This document shows positions 1 through 6,742 of a DNA stretch of 18,366 nt, one piece after another (the stretch's first letter is position 1; each line of letters begins with the position of its first letter). The notes under the pieces were generated by a model, which was not told where the DNA came from, ran no database searches, and saw only the letters and a program-made list of their open reading frames with translations. Made by a program: the position numbers and the translations under genes. This DNA is from Thermomicrobiales bacterium (lineage in GTDB: Bacteria; Chloroflexota; Chloroflexia; Thermomicrobiales; UBA6265): the NCBI GenBank assembly GCA_019637585.1, contig JAHBVL010000025.1, forward strand, positions 1-18,366, given 5' to 3'.

Positions 1-24
1 ACCCATTTCGGCAGGGGGCTCTGT

Positions 25-53
25 GTAGCGGCGAGGCCTGCCTCGCCCGTCGG
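25..53. repeat. 29-bp palindromic dispersed repeat, copy 1
   Basis: This 29-bp stretch matches the reverse complement of 8156-8184 at 28 of 29 positions. Its core is an 8-bp perfect inverted repeat (GGCGAGGC / GCCTCGCC) with a 2-nt centre. It lies just past the stop codon of the permease at 71-1117, so in RNA it would fold into a tight hairpin downstream of that gene. There is no T-run, so I call it a dispersed palindrome rather than a terminator. The rest of positions 1-70 shows nothing else. Confidence 0.7.
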
Positions 54-70
54 GCCGAAGTCCGCCCCAA

Positions 71-1117
71 TCAGCTCGTCTTGCGTGGATCGAGGGCGTC
101 GCGTAATCCGTCGCCGACATAGTTGATCGAAAGAACCGTCACGAAAATCACGAAACCGACGATCAGCGACTGATAGGGCGCCAGCTGCAGATAGCTCCTG
201 TACTCATAGAGCATCTGCCCCCAGGTCGGCACATCGGGCGGGAATCCGAGACCCAGGAACGAGAGGGACGATTCGGTGATGATCGCAGCGCCGACCGCCA
301 GGGTCGCGGCCACGATGATCGGGCTCATGACATTCGGCAGGATGTGCTTGAACATGAGCGTCCCCTGGCGGGCGCCGATCGATCGCGCCGCTTCGACGAA
401 TTCCTTTTCCTTCAGCGAGAGGAACTGGGCGCGAACCAGACGCGCGGTCGACATCCAGTTCAGGATAGCGATGACCAGGATGATCAGCACGAACACACCG
501 AAGTTGCCGGGATCCATATCCGCTTTTTCGGCCAACCAACCGCCAATACCGTCGTCGAATCGCTGATCGAAAAGCTGGTACATGCGGTCCCGGTAGAGAA
601 AGCTGATCACCAGGAGGAGCGGCAGTTGCGGCAGACTCAGGAACATGTCGGTAATGCGCATCAGGAGACTGCCAACAAAGCCGCCAAAGAAGCCGGAGAG
701 CGCGCCGATCACCGTGCCGAAGGAGATCGCCACAAAGGCGGCGAGCAATCCCACCATCAGCGAAACCCTGCCGCCCCAGAGAACGCGGGCGAGGATGTCC
801 TGCCCCAGTGAATCGGTTCCGAACGGGTAGGTCGTCGACGGCGGCTGATTGATTGCCGAGAAATTCAGTTCGTCGATCTCACGCGGGTAGAGGGCATTGC
901 CGACAAAGGTTGCCAGGAAGATGAAAACCAGAATGCAGAGACCGGCCATTGCCAGCTTGTGGTGCCGAAACTGCCGCCAGGCATTGCCCCAGAGCGAGCG
1001 AGGCTTCTTCGTGGCCCGGCGATCGCGCGAAACCGCGCCTCCCGTGGGAACCAGATCGGAAAGCGATGCGCCACCGGGGTTGGCAATGTCGGGACTGACG
1101 TCCGCTGGCTGTGACAT
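71..1117 (-). CDS. ABC transporter permease, DppC/OppC type
   Basis: Inner-membrane permease of a peptide/nickel-type ABC importer that pairs with the DppB-like protein encoded just upstream. The 348-residue protein has a cytoplasmic N-terminal tail of about 55 residues, a first membrane helix near 56-74, and the conserved TDSLGQD segment at 101-107. The EAA coupling loop, which contacts the ATPase, lies around 240-265 (EAARSIGA...HILPN). A further motif, SFLGLG, is at 286-291. The ATG is preceded by GGAGG with 7-nt spacing. It starts 45 bp after the stop of the partner permease, so they are one operon. Residues 174-207 form an unusually long charged loop between two membrane segments. The substrate cannot be read from the permease; the binding protein and ATPases are outside the window or elsewhere. 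Confidence 0.95.
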   Translation of the reverse strand: MSQPADVSPDIANPGGASLSDLVPTGGAVSRDRRATKKPRSLWGNAWRQFRHHKLAMAGLCILVFIFLATFVGNALYPREIDELNFSAINQPPSTTYPFGTDSLGQDILARVLWGGRVSLMVGLLAAFVAISFGTVIGALSGFFGGFVGSLLMRITDMFLSLPQLPLLLVISFLYRDRMYQLFDQRFDDGIGGWLAEKADMDPGNFGVFVLIILVIAILNWMSTARLVRAQFLSLKEKEFVEAARSIGARQGTLMFKHILPNVMSPIIVAATLAVGAAIITESSLSFLGLGFPPDVPTWGQMLYEYRSYLQLAPYQSLIVGFVIFVTVLSINYVGDGLRDALDPRKTS

Positions 1118-1162
1118 TACCCTGCCTCCGTCGGAAACAAACGCCCAATCACGATCACCACG

Positions 1163-2107
1163 CTAGCTGAACTTGATCCGCGGATCGAGAATCGCGTAGA
1201 GAACGTCTGCGATGATATTGAAGATGACCACCAGCACAGCAATTCCGAAGGTGACAGCCATGACCACAGGTACGTCTTTCTCGCCAATGCTCTGCACCAG
1301 CAAGGATCCGATACCGGGTATGCGGAAAATCTGCTCGGTGATGACAGCGCCGCCCAGCACCACCGGAATCTCGACGGCAACAATGGTCACGACCGGGATG
1401 AGCGCGTTGCGGGCGGCATGAGCGATGACGACGATCCAGTTTTTCAGGCCCTTGGCTCTGGCGGTCCGCACGTAATCCTGGGAAATGACCTCGAGCATCG
1501 ATGCCCGGACATACCGGGTCAGCGATCCAGCGCCAGACAGCGCCAGCACGGTGATCGGCATGATCGACTGCTTGAAATTCCCCCAAAAACCACTCACCTG
1601 GCTGTCATAGACAAAAGGCAGCCATCCCAGCCAGACGCTGAAGATGGAGATCATCAGAAGACCAGTGAAAAAGGTCGGCAAGCTGAATCCGAGAAACGCG
1701 AACGTGGTGGCGACATTGTCGAACCAGGAATACTGCCGAACGGCCGAGATGATGCCGACCGGCACGGCAATGATCAGGCTCAGCAGATAGGCGCCGCCAA
1801 CGATTTGCAACGTCACCGGCAGGCGACTCACGACGTACGAGCGGGCGTCTCCGCCGGTGGTGTAGGAGACGCCCCAGTTGCCCTTCGCATACTGTGTCGC
1901 CCACTTCCGGTACTGGGTGGCGAAGGGGTCTTCGAGTCCCATCTGTTCGCGCAGCTGTTGCCTCAGCTCAGCCGGAACATTCTGATTGGCGGCGAATCCC
2001 GCCAGCGGATCGCCCGGCGCCATGTAGAGGATGCCGAAAACCACGAAGCTGATCGCGATCAGAGTAATCAGTGAGATGATGATTCGCCGGATCAGATATC
2101 GGCCCAT
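1163..2107 (-). CDS. ABC transporter permease, DppB/OppB type
   Basis: First permease of a Dpp/Opp-type importer, 314 residues with about six membrane helices. Family hallmarks are the N-terminal GRYLIRR start, MAPGDP at 29-34, the EAA loop around 206-235 (EVISQDYVRTARAKG), RIPGIG at 262-267 and the C-terminal LDPRIKF. An in-frame ATG at 2167 would add 20 non-conserved residues. I chose the ATG at 2107 because GAGG lies about 9 nt upstream and the protein then begins exactly where the family does. It is first in the visible operon, followed after 45 bp by the DppC-like gene. Such permeases carry di- or oligopeptides, nickel or glycosides; the specificity here is unknown. Confidence 0.95.
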   Translation of the reverse strand: MGRYLIRRIIISLITLIAISFVVFGILYMAPGDPLAGFAANQNVPAELRQQLREQMGLEDPFATQYRKWATQYAKGNWGVSYTTGGDARSYVVSRLPVTLQIVGGAYLLSLIIAVPVGIISAVRQYSWFDNVATTFAFLGFSLPTFFTGLLMISIFSVWLGWLPFVYDSQVSGFWGNFKQSIMPITVLALSGAGSLTRYVRASMLEVISQDYVRTARAKGLKNWIVVIAHAARNALIPVVTIVAVEIPVVLGGAVITEQIFRIPGIGSLLVQSIGEKDVPVVMAVTFGIAVLVVIFNIIADVLYAILDPRIKFS

Positions 2108-2249
2108 CGGTCCAGTCCTCAAATCTGACGCATCGAGCGAATCGACTGGCGCGGGTCGATTCGGCAATGAGAGACGCCAAGTCCATCGGTCACTGCGGAC
2201 CCCGGCACGCGAGCGTGCAGCGCAAAGCCGGATTCACAGTGGATTCCGA

Positions 2250-2279
2250 ATGCTACGCAGCGGTCTTTCCCCGTGTCAA
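2250..2279 (-). promoter_or_regulatory. Candidate sigma70-type promoter for the permease operon
   Basis: On the minus strand a perfect TTGACA -35 box (plus 2274-2279) is followed after 18 nt by TAGCAT (plus 2250-2255; 4 of 6 match to consensus). This would give a leader of about 135 nt before the ATG at 2107. The call rests on motif match only. It is the only good promoter-like element I see in the 294-bp spacer 2108-2401 between the divergent permease and CoA-transferase genes. Confidence 0.4.
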
Positions 2280-2401
2280 GCCGCGTCGGCGGCGGCCAGC
2301 CTTCGCATCCAGCGCCGAAAACGAACCGGCCGTCGGAACGCACCAGGATGCACATTACACTCTCAGAGCATGATCTGCGTTTCGATGACAGTGGAGATGG
2401 A

Positions 2402-3604
2402 ATGACCGCTGCACTTGAAGGCATTCGAGTACTCGACCTGAGCCGGGCGCTCGCGGGACCATTTGCCGCGATGACGCTGGGCGACATGGGGGCGGATGTC
2501 ATCAAGATCGAGGAACCCCAGGCGGGAGACACCTCCCGCGGCTATCCCCCCTTCTGGAACGGGATCAGCACCTACTACCTGAGCATCAACCGGAACAAGC
2601 GCGCCCTCACGCTCGATCTTTCCCAACCGGCGGGGCAGGAGATTCTTCGCCATCTGGTTTCCCAGTCGGACATCCTGATCGAGAGTTTCAAAACCGGTGC
2701 GATGGAGCGCTGGGGCGTTGGCTACGACGAGCTCTCCCGCATCAACCCGCGCCTCATCTATTGCGCGATTTCGGCGTTTGGGCGGGAAGGACCGGACAAA
2801 CACCGCGGTGGCGTCGATATCCTGATGCAGGCCTATGCCGGGCTGATGAGCATCACCGGCGAAGAAGGCGGACCACCGGTCCGGACAGGCACATCGGTCG
2901 TCGATCTCAGCGCCGGCGCACACGCCACGCAGGGGATTCTCGCCTCCCTGTATGTGCGGGAGAAAACCGGCAAGGGACAACGGATCGACGCATCCCTGCT
3001 GGGCACAACGGTCGCCTGGATGACCTATCACGCGGTGGCCTACTTCGCCTCTGGCCAGGCGCCGGGCAAGATGGGGTCGATGCACCCCTCCGTTGCGCCT
3101 TATGGCGCCTATCCCACCCAGAACGGCTTCATCGTCATGGCCATCGCTTTCGATTCGCACTGGCGGGCCTTCTGCAAAATCACCGGCCGCGACGAACTGG
3201 CCGATGACCCGCGTCTGGCCACCAATCCGGCGCGAATTGCCAACCGGGCGCTGCTTGATGACGTGATGGCGGAAGTCCTCACCGCCAAACCATCGGCCGT
3301 GTGGCAGCAGATCTTCGACGACGCGTCGATCCCCTGCGCACCGGTCAACACACTCGACACCGTGCTGCGATTGCCGCAGGTCGAGTATCTCGACTACGTC
3401 ACCGACGTCGAGCACCCGGCCATCGACGGATTGCGCATGCCCGGCATCCACCTTGGCATGTCGGAGACCCCGGGCACCATCCGCCGTCATCCTCCCGCGC
3501 TGGGCGAGCAGACCAGCGAAGTGCTTCGGGAATTCGGCTATTCGGAATCCCGGATCGCCGAGTTCCTGGCATCAGGCGTCGTAACCCAGGGATCACACTC
3601 GTAG
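2402..3604 (+). CDS. Class III (CaiB/BaiF family) acyl-CoA transferase
   Basis: Predicted to move coenzyme A between carboxylic acids through an aspartyl-CoA thioester intermediate. The 400-residue length is typical of family III CoA-transferases such as formyl-CoA transferase and CaiB. It opens with LEGIRVLDLSRALAGP and GADVIKIE. The probable nucleophile is Asp168 (VVDLSAG), close to Asp169 of formyl-CoA transferase, followed by LYVREKTGKGQ. An upstream in-frame start at 2273 would add 43 unconserved residues. The ATG at 2402 has GGAG 5 nt upstream and places the conserved N-terminus correctly. It is monocistronic, divergent from the permeases and convergent with the VOC gene. Nothing nearby identifies the acid substrate; carnitine, oxalate, 2-methylacyl and succinyl-citramalate type activities are all possible. 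Confidence 0.93.
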   Translation: MTAALEGIRVLDLSRALAGPFAAMTLGDMGADVIKIEEPQAGDTSRGYPPFWNGISTYYLSINRNKRALTLDLSQPAGQEILRHLVSQSDILIESFKTGAMERWGVGYDELSRINPRLIYCAISAFGREGPDKHRGGVDILMQAYAGLMSITGEEGGPPVRTGTSVVDLSAGAHATQGILASLYVREKTGKGQRIDASLLGTTVAWMTYHAVAYFASGQAPGKMGSMHPSVAPYGAYPTQNGFIVMAIAFDSHWRAFCKITGRDELADDPRLATNPARIANRALLDDVMAEVLTAKPSAVWQQIFDDASIPCAPVNTLDTVLRLPQVEYLDYVTDVEHPAIDGLRMPGIHLGMSETPGTIRRHPPALGEQTSEVLREFGYSESRIAEFLASGVVTQGSHS

Positions 3605-3670
3605 CGGCGGTCCCTTGTGGTCGATCCTGAGCGAAGTCGAAGGATGGCCCGTAGGGCCGTAAACCGCCGC
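3604..3670. repeat. Structured intergenic repeat with a CTTCGACTTCGCTCAGG-type motif
   Basis: The spacer between convergent genes is bracketed by 8-bp arms GCGGCGGT (3604-3611) and ACCGCCGC (3663-3670). Inside are two smaller inverted repeats, ATCCT/AGGAT and GGCCC/GGGCC. The minus strand reads CTTCGACTTCGCTCAGGAT here. I recall that motif as a very common dispersed intergenic sequence in Chloroflexota and other environmental genomes. When translated it yields the spurious peptide FDFAQDR. Confidence 0.6.
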
Positions 3671-3674
3671 AACA

Positions 3675-3689
3675 CGCAACTTCGTTGCG
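3675..3689. terminator. Small hairpin between convergent genes
   Basis: CGCAAC (3675-3680) and GTTGCG (3684-3689) form a perfect 6-bp stem with a TTC loop, one base from the stop codon of the VOC gene at 3691. There is no long U-tract on either strand, so this is a weak bidirectional terminator candidate for the converging transcripts. Confidence 0.35.
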
Positions 3690-3690
3690 A

Positions 3691-4146
3691 TTACAACCCA
3701 CCTGCCTTGATGATCCGCTCGTGATGGGGTTCGTCTTTCAACTCGCCAAGCCATTCGATCGGCTGCAGAATGATGCCGAACGCGCTGCGCGGTGAGATCA
3801 GGGCTTCCTTGCGGATACCATCGATCGTGCGGACTCCGGAGACTTTCGCTCCCAGCGATTCGGCATTGGCCACAAACGCGTCGAAGTCATCAACCTCCAC
3901 GCCGACATGCTGAATCCCTTCGCCCCGCTTTTCGATGTGTTGGGTGACGAAACTCTCGGGCGTGGTCCCCTCCAGCATGGTGATCAGACTCTCGCCCATC
4001 AGGAAATACGCGACGATGTATTCCAGGTCGGTGTTCTCCCGCTGGCCAAGATAGCGAGCGCCATAGATCGACTCGAAAAGCGGTTTCGACGCTTCGATGC
4101 TGCGAACCGCGATGGCAATGTGATCGACTTTCTTGACGCCTGCCAC
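3691..4146 (-). CDS. VOC/glyoxalase-fold protein, methylmalonyl-CoA epimerase-like
   Basis: A 151-residue protein with two beta-alpha-beta-beta-beta modules of the vicinal oxygen chelate fold. Module one begins KKVDHIAIAV and module two GIQHVGVEVDD, the layout of methylmalonyl-CoA epimerase. Likely metal ligands are His9, His80 and an acidic residue near Glu59. The position that normally supplies the last Glu reads Gln128 (GIILQPIE), so epimerase activity is uncertain. The start is the GTG at 4146, with AAAGGAG 5 nt upstream; the longer frame to 4263 would add 39 unlikely residues. It diverges from the SdpI-family gene and converges on the CoA-transferase. No methylmalonyl-CoA mutase gene is in view. 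Confidence 0.8.
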   Translation of the reverse strand: MAGVKKVDHIAIAVRSIEASKPLFESIYGARYLGQRENTDLEYIVAYFLMGESLITMLEGTTPESFVTQHIEKRGEGIQHVGVEVDDFDAFVANAESLGAKVSGVRTIDGIRKEALISPRSAFGIILQPIEWLGELKDEPHHERIIKAGGL

Positions 4147-4156
4147 AGGGACTCCT

Positions 4157-4186
4157 TTGCACACAACCAATCTCCGTTTGGATAAT
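4157..4186 (+). promoter_or_regulatory. Candidate promoter for the SdpI-family gene
   Basis: GATAAT (4181-4186; 5 of 6 to the -10 consensus) lies 18 nt after a weak TTGCAC (4157-4162). The start codon at 4226 is 40 nt further on. The overlapping minus-strand hexamer TACAAT (plus 4185-4190) could be the -10 of the divergent VOC gene. Motif evidence only. Confidence 0.35.
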
Positions 4187-4225
4187 TGTAGAGAGTGGGA
4201 GCCAGTCTGCTGAAGGAGGACGGGG

Positions 4226-4579
4226 ATGGACAACTGGATGGGGGTCGCGTTGTGCCTCGGCACGGGACTGGTCTTCGTCCTGATCGGATTGCCGCTGATG
4301 CGAGGCCGCGTTGCGCCAAACCCGATCTACGGGTTCCGCACCCCGACCACCCTCCAGAATGCCGAGATCTGGTACCCGGTCAACGCCCTTTCGGGCAAGT
4401 ATCTGGTCGTCACCGGCATTGCCCAGGTCGTGCTGGGATTGGCAGGCCTGGCCGCGCTCAATGACCCACGCCAGCAGTCCATGCTGGTCGGAATCTGGCT
4501 GGCGACATTGACGATCGGCGTCGCCTGGTCGGCATACGCCGGCTGGCGCCTCTCCAGAGACCTTTCCCAACCGACGTGA
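4226..4579 (+). CDS. SdpI/YhfL-family small membrane protein
   Basis: A 117-residue integral membrane protein with three predicted helices, at about 5-25, 58-78 and 86-108. The cytoplasmic-loop signature GFRTPTTLQN at 36-45, followed by W49, is the SdpI family motif (G-F/I-R-T-P-x-T...W). In Bacillus, SdpI gives immunity to the SdpC killing toxin. Most homologues elsewhere, including short single-domain ones like this, have no known function. The ATG has AAGGAGG about 6 nt upstream, a strong ribosome binding site. It stands alone; no toxin or SdpR-like regulator is adjacent, so an immunity role is not supported here. Confidence 0.85.
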   Translation: MDNWMGVALCLGTGLVFVLIGLPLMRGRVAPNPIYGFRTPTTLQNAEIWYPVNALSGKYLVVTGIAQVVLGLAGLAALNDPRQQSMLVGIWLATLTIGVAWSAYAGWRLSRDLSQPT

Positions 4580-4622
4580 GTCAAAATGACGCACATTTTC
4601 AGCGAGGCGAAGACACGTTGTC

Positions 4623-4631
4623 TGCTATCAT
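4623..4631 (+). promoter_or_regulatory. Candidate extended -10 promoter for the lipid operon
   Basis: TGCTATCAT fits the extended -10 pattern TGnTATAAT with one mismatch. No convincing -35 box is visible, which is usual for extended -10 promoters. It lies about 97 nt before the GTG of the PimA-like gene. The intervening leader contains nested inverted repeats: GACGT/ACGTC (4646-4650 with 4684-4688), GTCGG/CCGAC (4655-4659 with 4679-4683) and GCGT/ACGC (4663-4666 with 4672-4675). Confidence 0.4.
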
Positions 4632-4727
4632 CGGCCCAGCCGGGGGACGTGGTGGTCGGCAGGCGTGATCGACGCGAACCGACACGTCTGACACGCGCAC
4701 AGTGCCCGCTTAGCTGGTGAGCGTTCA

Positions 4728-5870
4728 GTGAAGATCGCGCAAGTTACGCCATACGATATCGCCCATCCCGGTGGTGTTGGCCAGCACATTTTCCATCTCC
4801 AACAGGAATTCGAGAAACTCGGCCACCAGGTCGTGGTCATGGCGCCGCGGGCGGAGCGAGGTGGACTGGAAGTCCGGCCCGGCTTCTATGGAGTCGGCCG
4901 CCCGATTCCCATTCCGGCGAATGGCTCGCAAGCCCGGCTCATGTTCGATGTGACCCTCTACAACGCGGTGAAGGAAGTGATGGCCAGGGAGCAGTTCGAT
5001 GTCGTGCACATGCACGAACCACTGACCCCGCTCCTGCCGTACATCGTGCTCCTCAATTCGCAGAGCGCCAACGTCGCTACCTTTCATGCCGCCCGGGCAA
5101 CCAATCCCTGGTATTCGATGCTGAAGCCCTACTTTGGATTCCTGATGAGCCGGCTCGACGCCCGCATCTGCGTTTCCGAACCGGCCCGCCAGATGATCCA
5201 GCAGTACTTCCCCGATTCGTATCAGATCGTGCCCAACGGTATCGACATCGAGCGGTACAGCACCGATTCGCCTCCCTTTTCCTGGGCCGAGCGAGGTGGA
5301 CCGCGCATCCTGTTCGTTGGCCGGTTCAACGAGCAACGAAAGGGCTTCAAATACCTGCTGCGGGCCATGCCCATGATCCAGCAGCAGTTTCCCGACGCAC
5401 GGCTCACCGTGGTGGGTCCCGGCGACCGGACCAAATTCACCGATCTGCTGCAGCGCTACATGATTCGCGGAGTCGAATTCATGGGAGAAGTCTCCGGTTC
5501 GGATCTCCCCCGCTACTACGCCAGCTGCGACGTCTTTTGCGCTCCGTCGATTCATGGCGAGAGTTTTGGCCTCGTCTTGCTGGAAGCGATGGCCACAACC
5601 AAACCGGTGGTGGCCAGCGATATTCCCGGGTATGCCAGCGTGGTAACGAACAATCGCGACGGATTGCTGGTTCAGCCAAAGGACTCGATGGCCATCGCCC
5701 TGGCGATCGTCCGGTTGCTGTCGGATAGCGCACTGCGCGACCAGCTCAGCGCTGCCGGACGGCAAACCGCCGAGAAATATGCCTGGCCGCGGGTAGCGGC
5801 ACGCGTGCTGGACATCTACGAACGAGCGCTGGCCACCAATCCGCCGGCGATAGCACAGGCGGCGCCATGA
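4728..5870 (+). CDS. PimA-like GT4 glycosyltransferase (phosphatidylinositol mannosyltransferase type)
   Basis: A 380-residue GT-B retaining glycosyltransferase, predicted to act at the cytoplasmic membrane face and transfer a hexose, probably mannose from GDP-mannose, to a lipid phosphoinositol acceptor. It shares PimA landmarks: an N-terminal GGV glycine loop, PIPANGSQARL at 61-71, FDVVHMHEP at 90-98 and ATFH with His120. The C-terminal GRFNEQRKGF at 198-207 carries the nucleotide-phosphate Arg and Lys, and the E-x7-E motif is Glu278/Glu286 in HGESFGLVLLEAMA. The start is GTG at 4728 with only a weak ribosome binding site. Its stop overlaps the start of the CDP-alcohol phosphatidyltransferase by 4 bp, so the two are translationally coupled. 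The acceptor and sugar are inferred from similarity and context. Confidence 0.88.
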   Translation: MKIAQVTPYDIAHPGGVGQHIFHLQQEFEKLGHQVVVMAPRAERGGLEVRPGFYGVGRPIPIPANGSQARLMFDVTLYNAVKEVMAREQFDVVHMHEPLTPLLPYIVLLNSQSANVATFHAARATNPWYSMLKPYFGFLMSRLDARICVSEPARQMIQQYFPDSYQIVPNGIDIERYSTDSPPFSWAERGGPRILFVGRFNEQRKGFKYLLRAMPMIQQQFPDARLTVVGPGDRTKFTDLLQRYMIRGVEFMGEVSGSDLPRYYASCDVFCAPSIHGESFGLVLLEAMATTKPVVASDIPGYASVVTNNRDGLLVQPKDSMAIALAIVRLLSDSALRDQLSAAGRQTAEKYAWPRVAARVLDIYERALATNPPAIAQAAP

Positions 5871-6460
5871 TTTCCGAGCGGATTGGCACGTGGGCCCGCC
5901 AGCACCTCCTGGTGGTCGGCAAATTCCTGGGCGGACTCGGCCTGACGCCGAACATGCTGACCATCATCGGGTTCATCCTGAACTGCGTGGTCGCGGCGAT
6001 CATCGCCTCGGGCAACATCCGTCTCGGCGGCGCGCTCCTGCTCGTGTCGAGCGGGTTCGACATGCTCGACGGCTCAGTGGCCCGGGCCACCGGCAAGACC
6101 AGCCCGTTCGGCGGCTTCTTCGACTCGACTGTCGACCGCTACTCAGAAGTCGTCGTCTACTTCGGTCTCCTTTGGTATCTGCTCGACACCGATGACTGGA
6201 AAACAGGGTCGCTCCTGGCGCTCGCCGCCGCGACCGGCGCGCTGCTGATCAGCTATGCCCGAGCCAGAGCGGAATCAGCCGGCTGGAAAGCGTCGGTCGG
6301 CATCTTGGCCAGAACCGAACGCGTCGTGGTCCTCTCAGCCGGTCTGCTACTTGGCAAGCCAGTCTGGGCCCTGTGGATTCTGGCAGTTGGCACCCATCTC
6401 ACCGCCGTCACCCGGATGGCGCATGTCTGGCGCCAGTCCCGGCAGCCAGACGGGAAGTAA
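5867..6460 (+). CDS. CDP-alcohol phosphatidyltransferase, PIP synthase/PgsA type
   Basis: A 197-residue integral membrane enzyme. It carries the complete CDP-alcohol phosphotransferase motif D-x2-D-G-x2-A-R-x8-G-x3-D-x3-D as Asp65, Asp68-Gly69, Ala72-Arg73, Gly82, Asp86 and Asp90. It would couple a CDP-activated lipid to an alcohol or sugar-alcohol phosphate. Pairing with a PimA-like mannosyltransferase suggests phosphatidylinositol-phosphate synthesis, but the motif alone does not distinguish inositol phosphate from glycerol phosphate. The ATG overlaps the upstream stop (ATGA). The N-terminus (TPNMLTIIGF at 27-36) is also typical of the family. About six membrane helices are expected. Confidence 0.9.
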   Translation: MISERIGTWARQHLLVVGKFLGGLGLTPNMLTIIGFILNCVVAAIIASGNIRLGGALLLVSSGFDMLDGSVARATGKTSPFGGFFDSTVDRYSEVVVYFGLLWYLLDTDDWKTGSLLALAAATGALLISYARARAESAGWKASVGILARTERVVVLSAGLLLGKPVWALWILAVGTHLTAVTRMAHVWRQSRQPDGK

Positions 6461-6472
6461 GCAAGCGATATC

Positions 6473-6625
6473 GTGAGTTTTCTCGACGAAGACGCTCCCG
6501 AAGAGAGCAGCATCGCCCCGGAAGACGTCGCCTCCGCCGCGCGAGGATGCCAGGCGATCCTGGTCATGCTGGTGATCATCGCGGTGATGCTCTGCGTTGC
6601 TGCGGTCTACTACTACGGGACCTGA
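6473..6625 (+). CDS. Small single-span membrane protein, third gene of the lipid operon
   Basis: A 50-codon frame starting at GTG 6473, 12 bp after the phosphatidyltransferase stop on the same strand. The first 22 residues are acidic (FLDEDAPEESS...APEDV). A strongly hydrophobic segment at about 28-46 (AILVMLVIIAVMLCVAAVY) follows, with the end YYYGT. This clean two-part layout and the close operon spacing support a real gene, possibly an accessory or assembly peptide for the lipid enzymes. The ribosome binding site is weak and no family is recognised. Confidence 0.5.
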   Translation: MSFLDEDAPEESSIAPEDVASAARGCQAILVMLVIIAVMLCVAAVYYYGT

Positions 6626-6651
6626 CGGAACAGTCAGAGCTTCCTCCCCCC

Positions 6652-6681
6652 TTGACCGGACGCGCACACCACGATTACTCT
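6652..6681 (+). promoter_or_regulatory. Weak candidate promoter for the Tat-exported propeller gene
   Basis: TTGACC (6652-6657; 5 of 6 to the -35 consensus) is followed after 17-18 nt by the poor -10 candidates TTACTC or TACTCT. It lies immediately upstream of the palindrome at 6688-6714, which would then cover the transcription start. Support is mainly positional. Confidence 0.3.
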
Positions 6682-6687
6682 GATCTC

Positions 6688-6714
6688 CTGTATTGAGATA
6701 TTGTATCAATACAG
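6688..6714. promoter_or_regulatory. 27-bp AT-rich palindrome, probable operator
   Basis: CTGTATTGA (6688-6696) and TCAATACAG (6706-6714) are perfect 9-bp inverted arms. Counting the centre, 11 of 13 base pairs match around position 6701. It is strikingly AT-rich compared with its surroundings and ends 28 nt before the ATG at 6743. The size and symmetry suit a dimeric helix-turn-helix repressor (TetR, GntR, MarR or Fur family). No regulator gene is adjacent. Confidence 0.6.
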
Positions 6715-6742
6715 TGACTCGTACACCTGGGAGGTGTGGTTC

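Noticed and set aside
2363-3490. 375-codon minus-strand open frame
   Set aside because: Antisense shadow of the CoA-transferase gene.
3399-3701. Minus-strand frame encoding FDFAQDR
   Set aside because: The peptide arises from translation of a known dispersed intergenic repeat and from antisense of the CoA-transferase; not a gene.
4226-4579. SdpI-family gene as toxin immunity
   Set aside because: No SdpC-like toxin, SdpR-like regulator or export gene is nearby; most SdpI-family proteins are unrelated to immunity.
4583-4599. AAAATG/CATTTT hairpin after the SdpI-family gene
   Set aside because: Only six mostly A-T pairs and no T-run; too weak to call a terminator.
4725-5765. 346-codon minus-strand open frame
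   Set aside because: Antisense shadow of the PimA-like gene.
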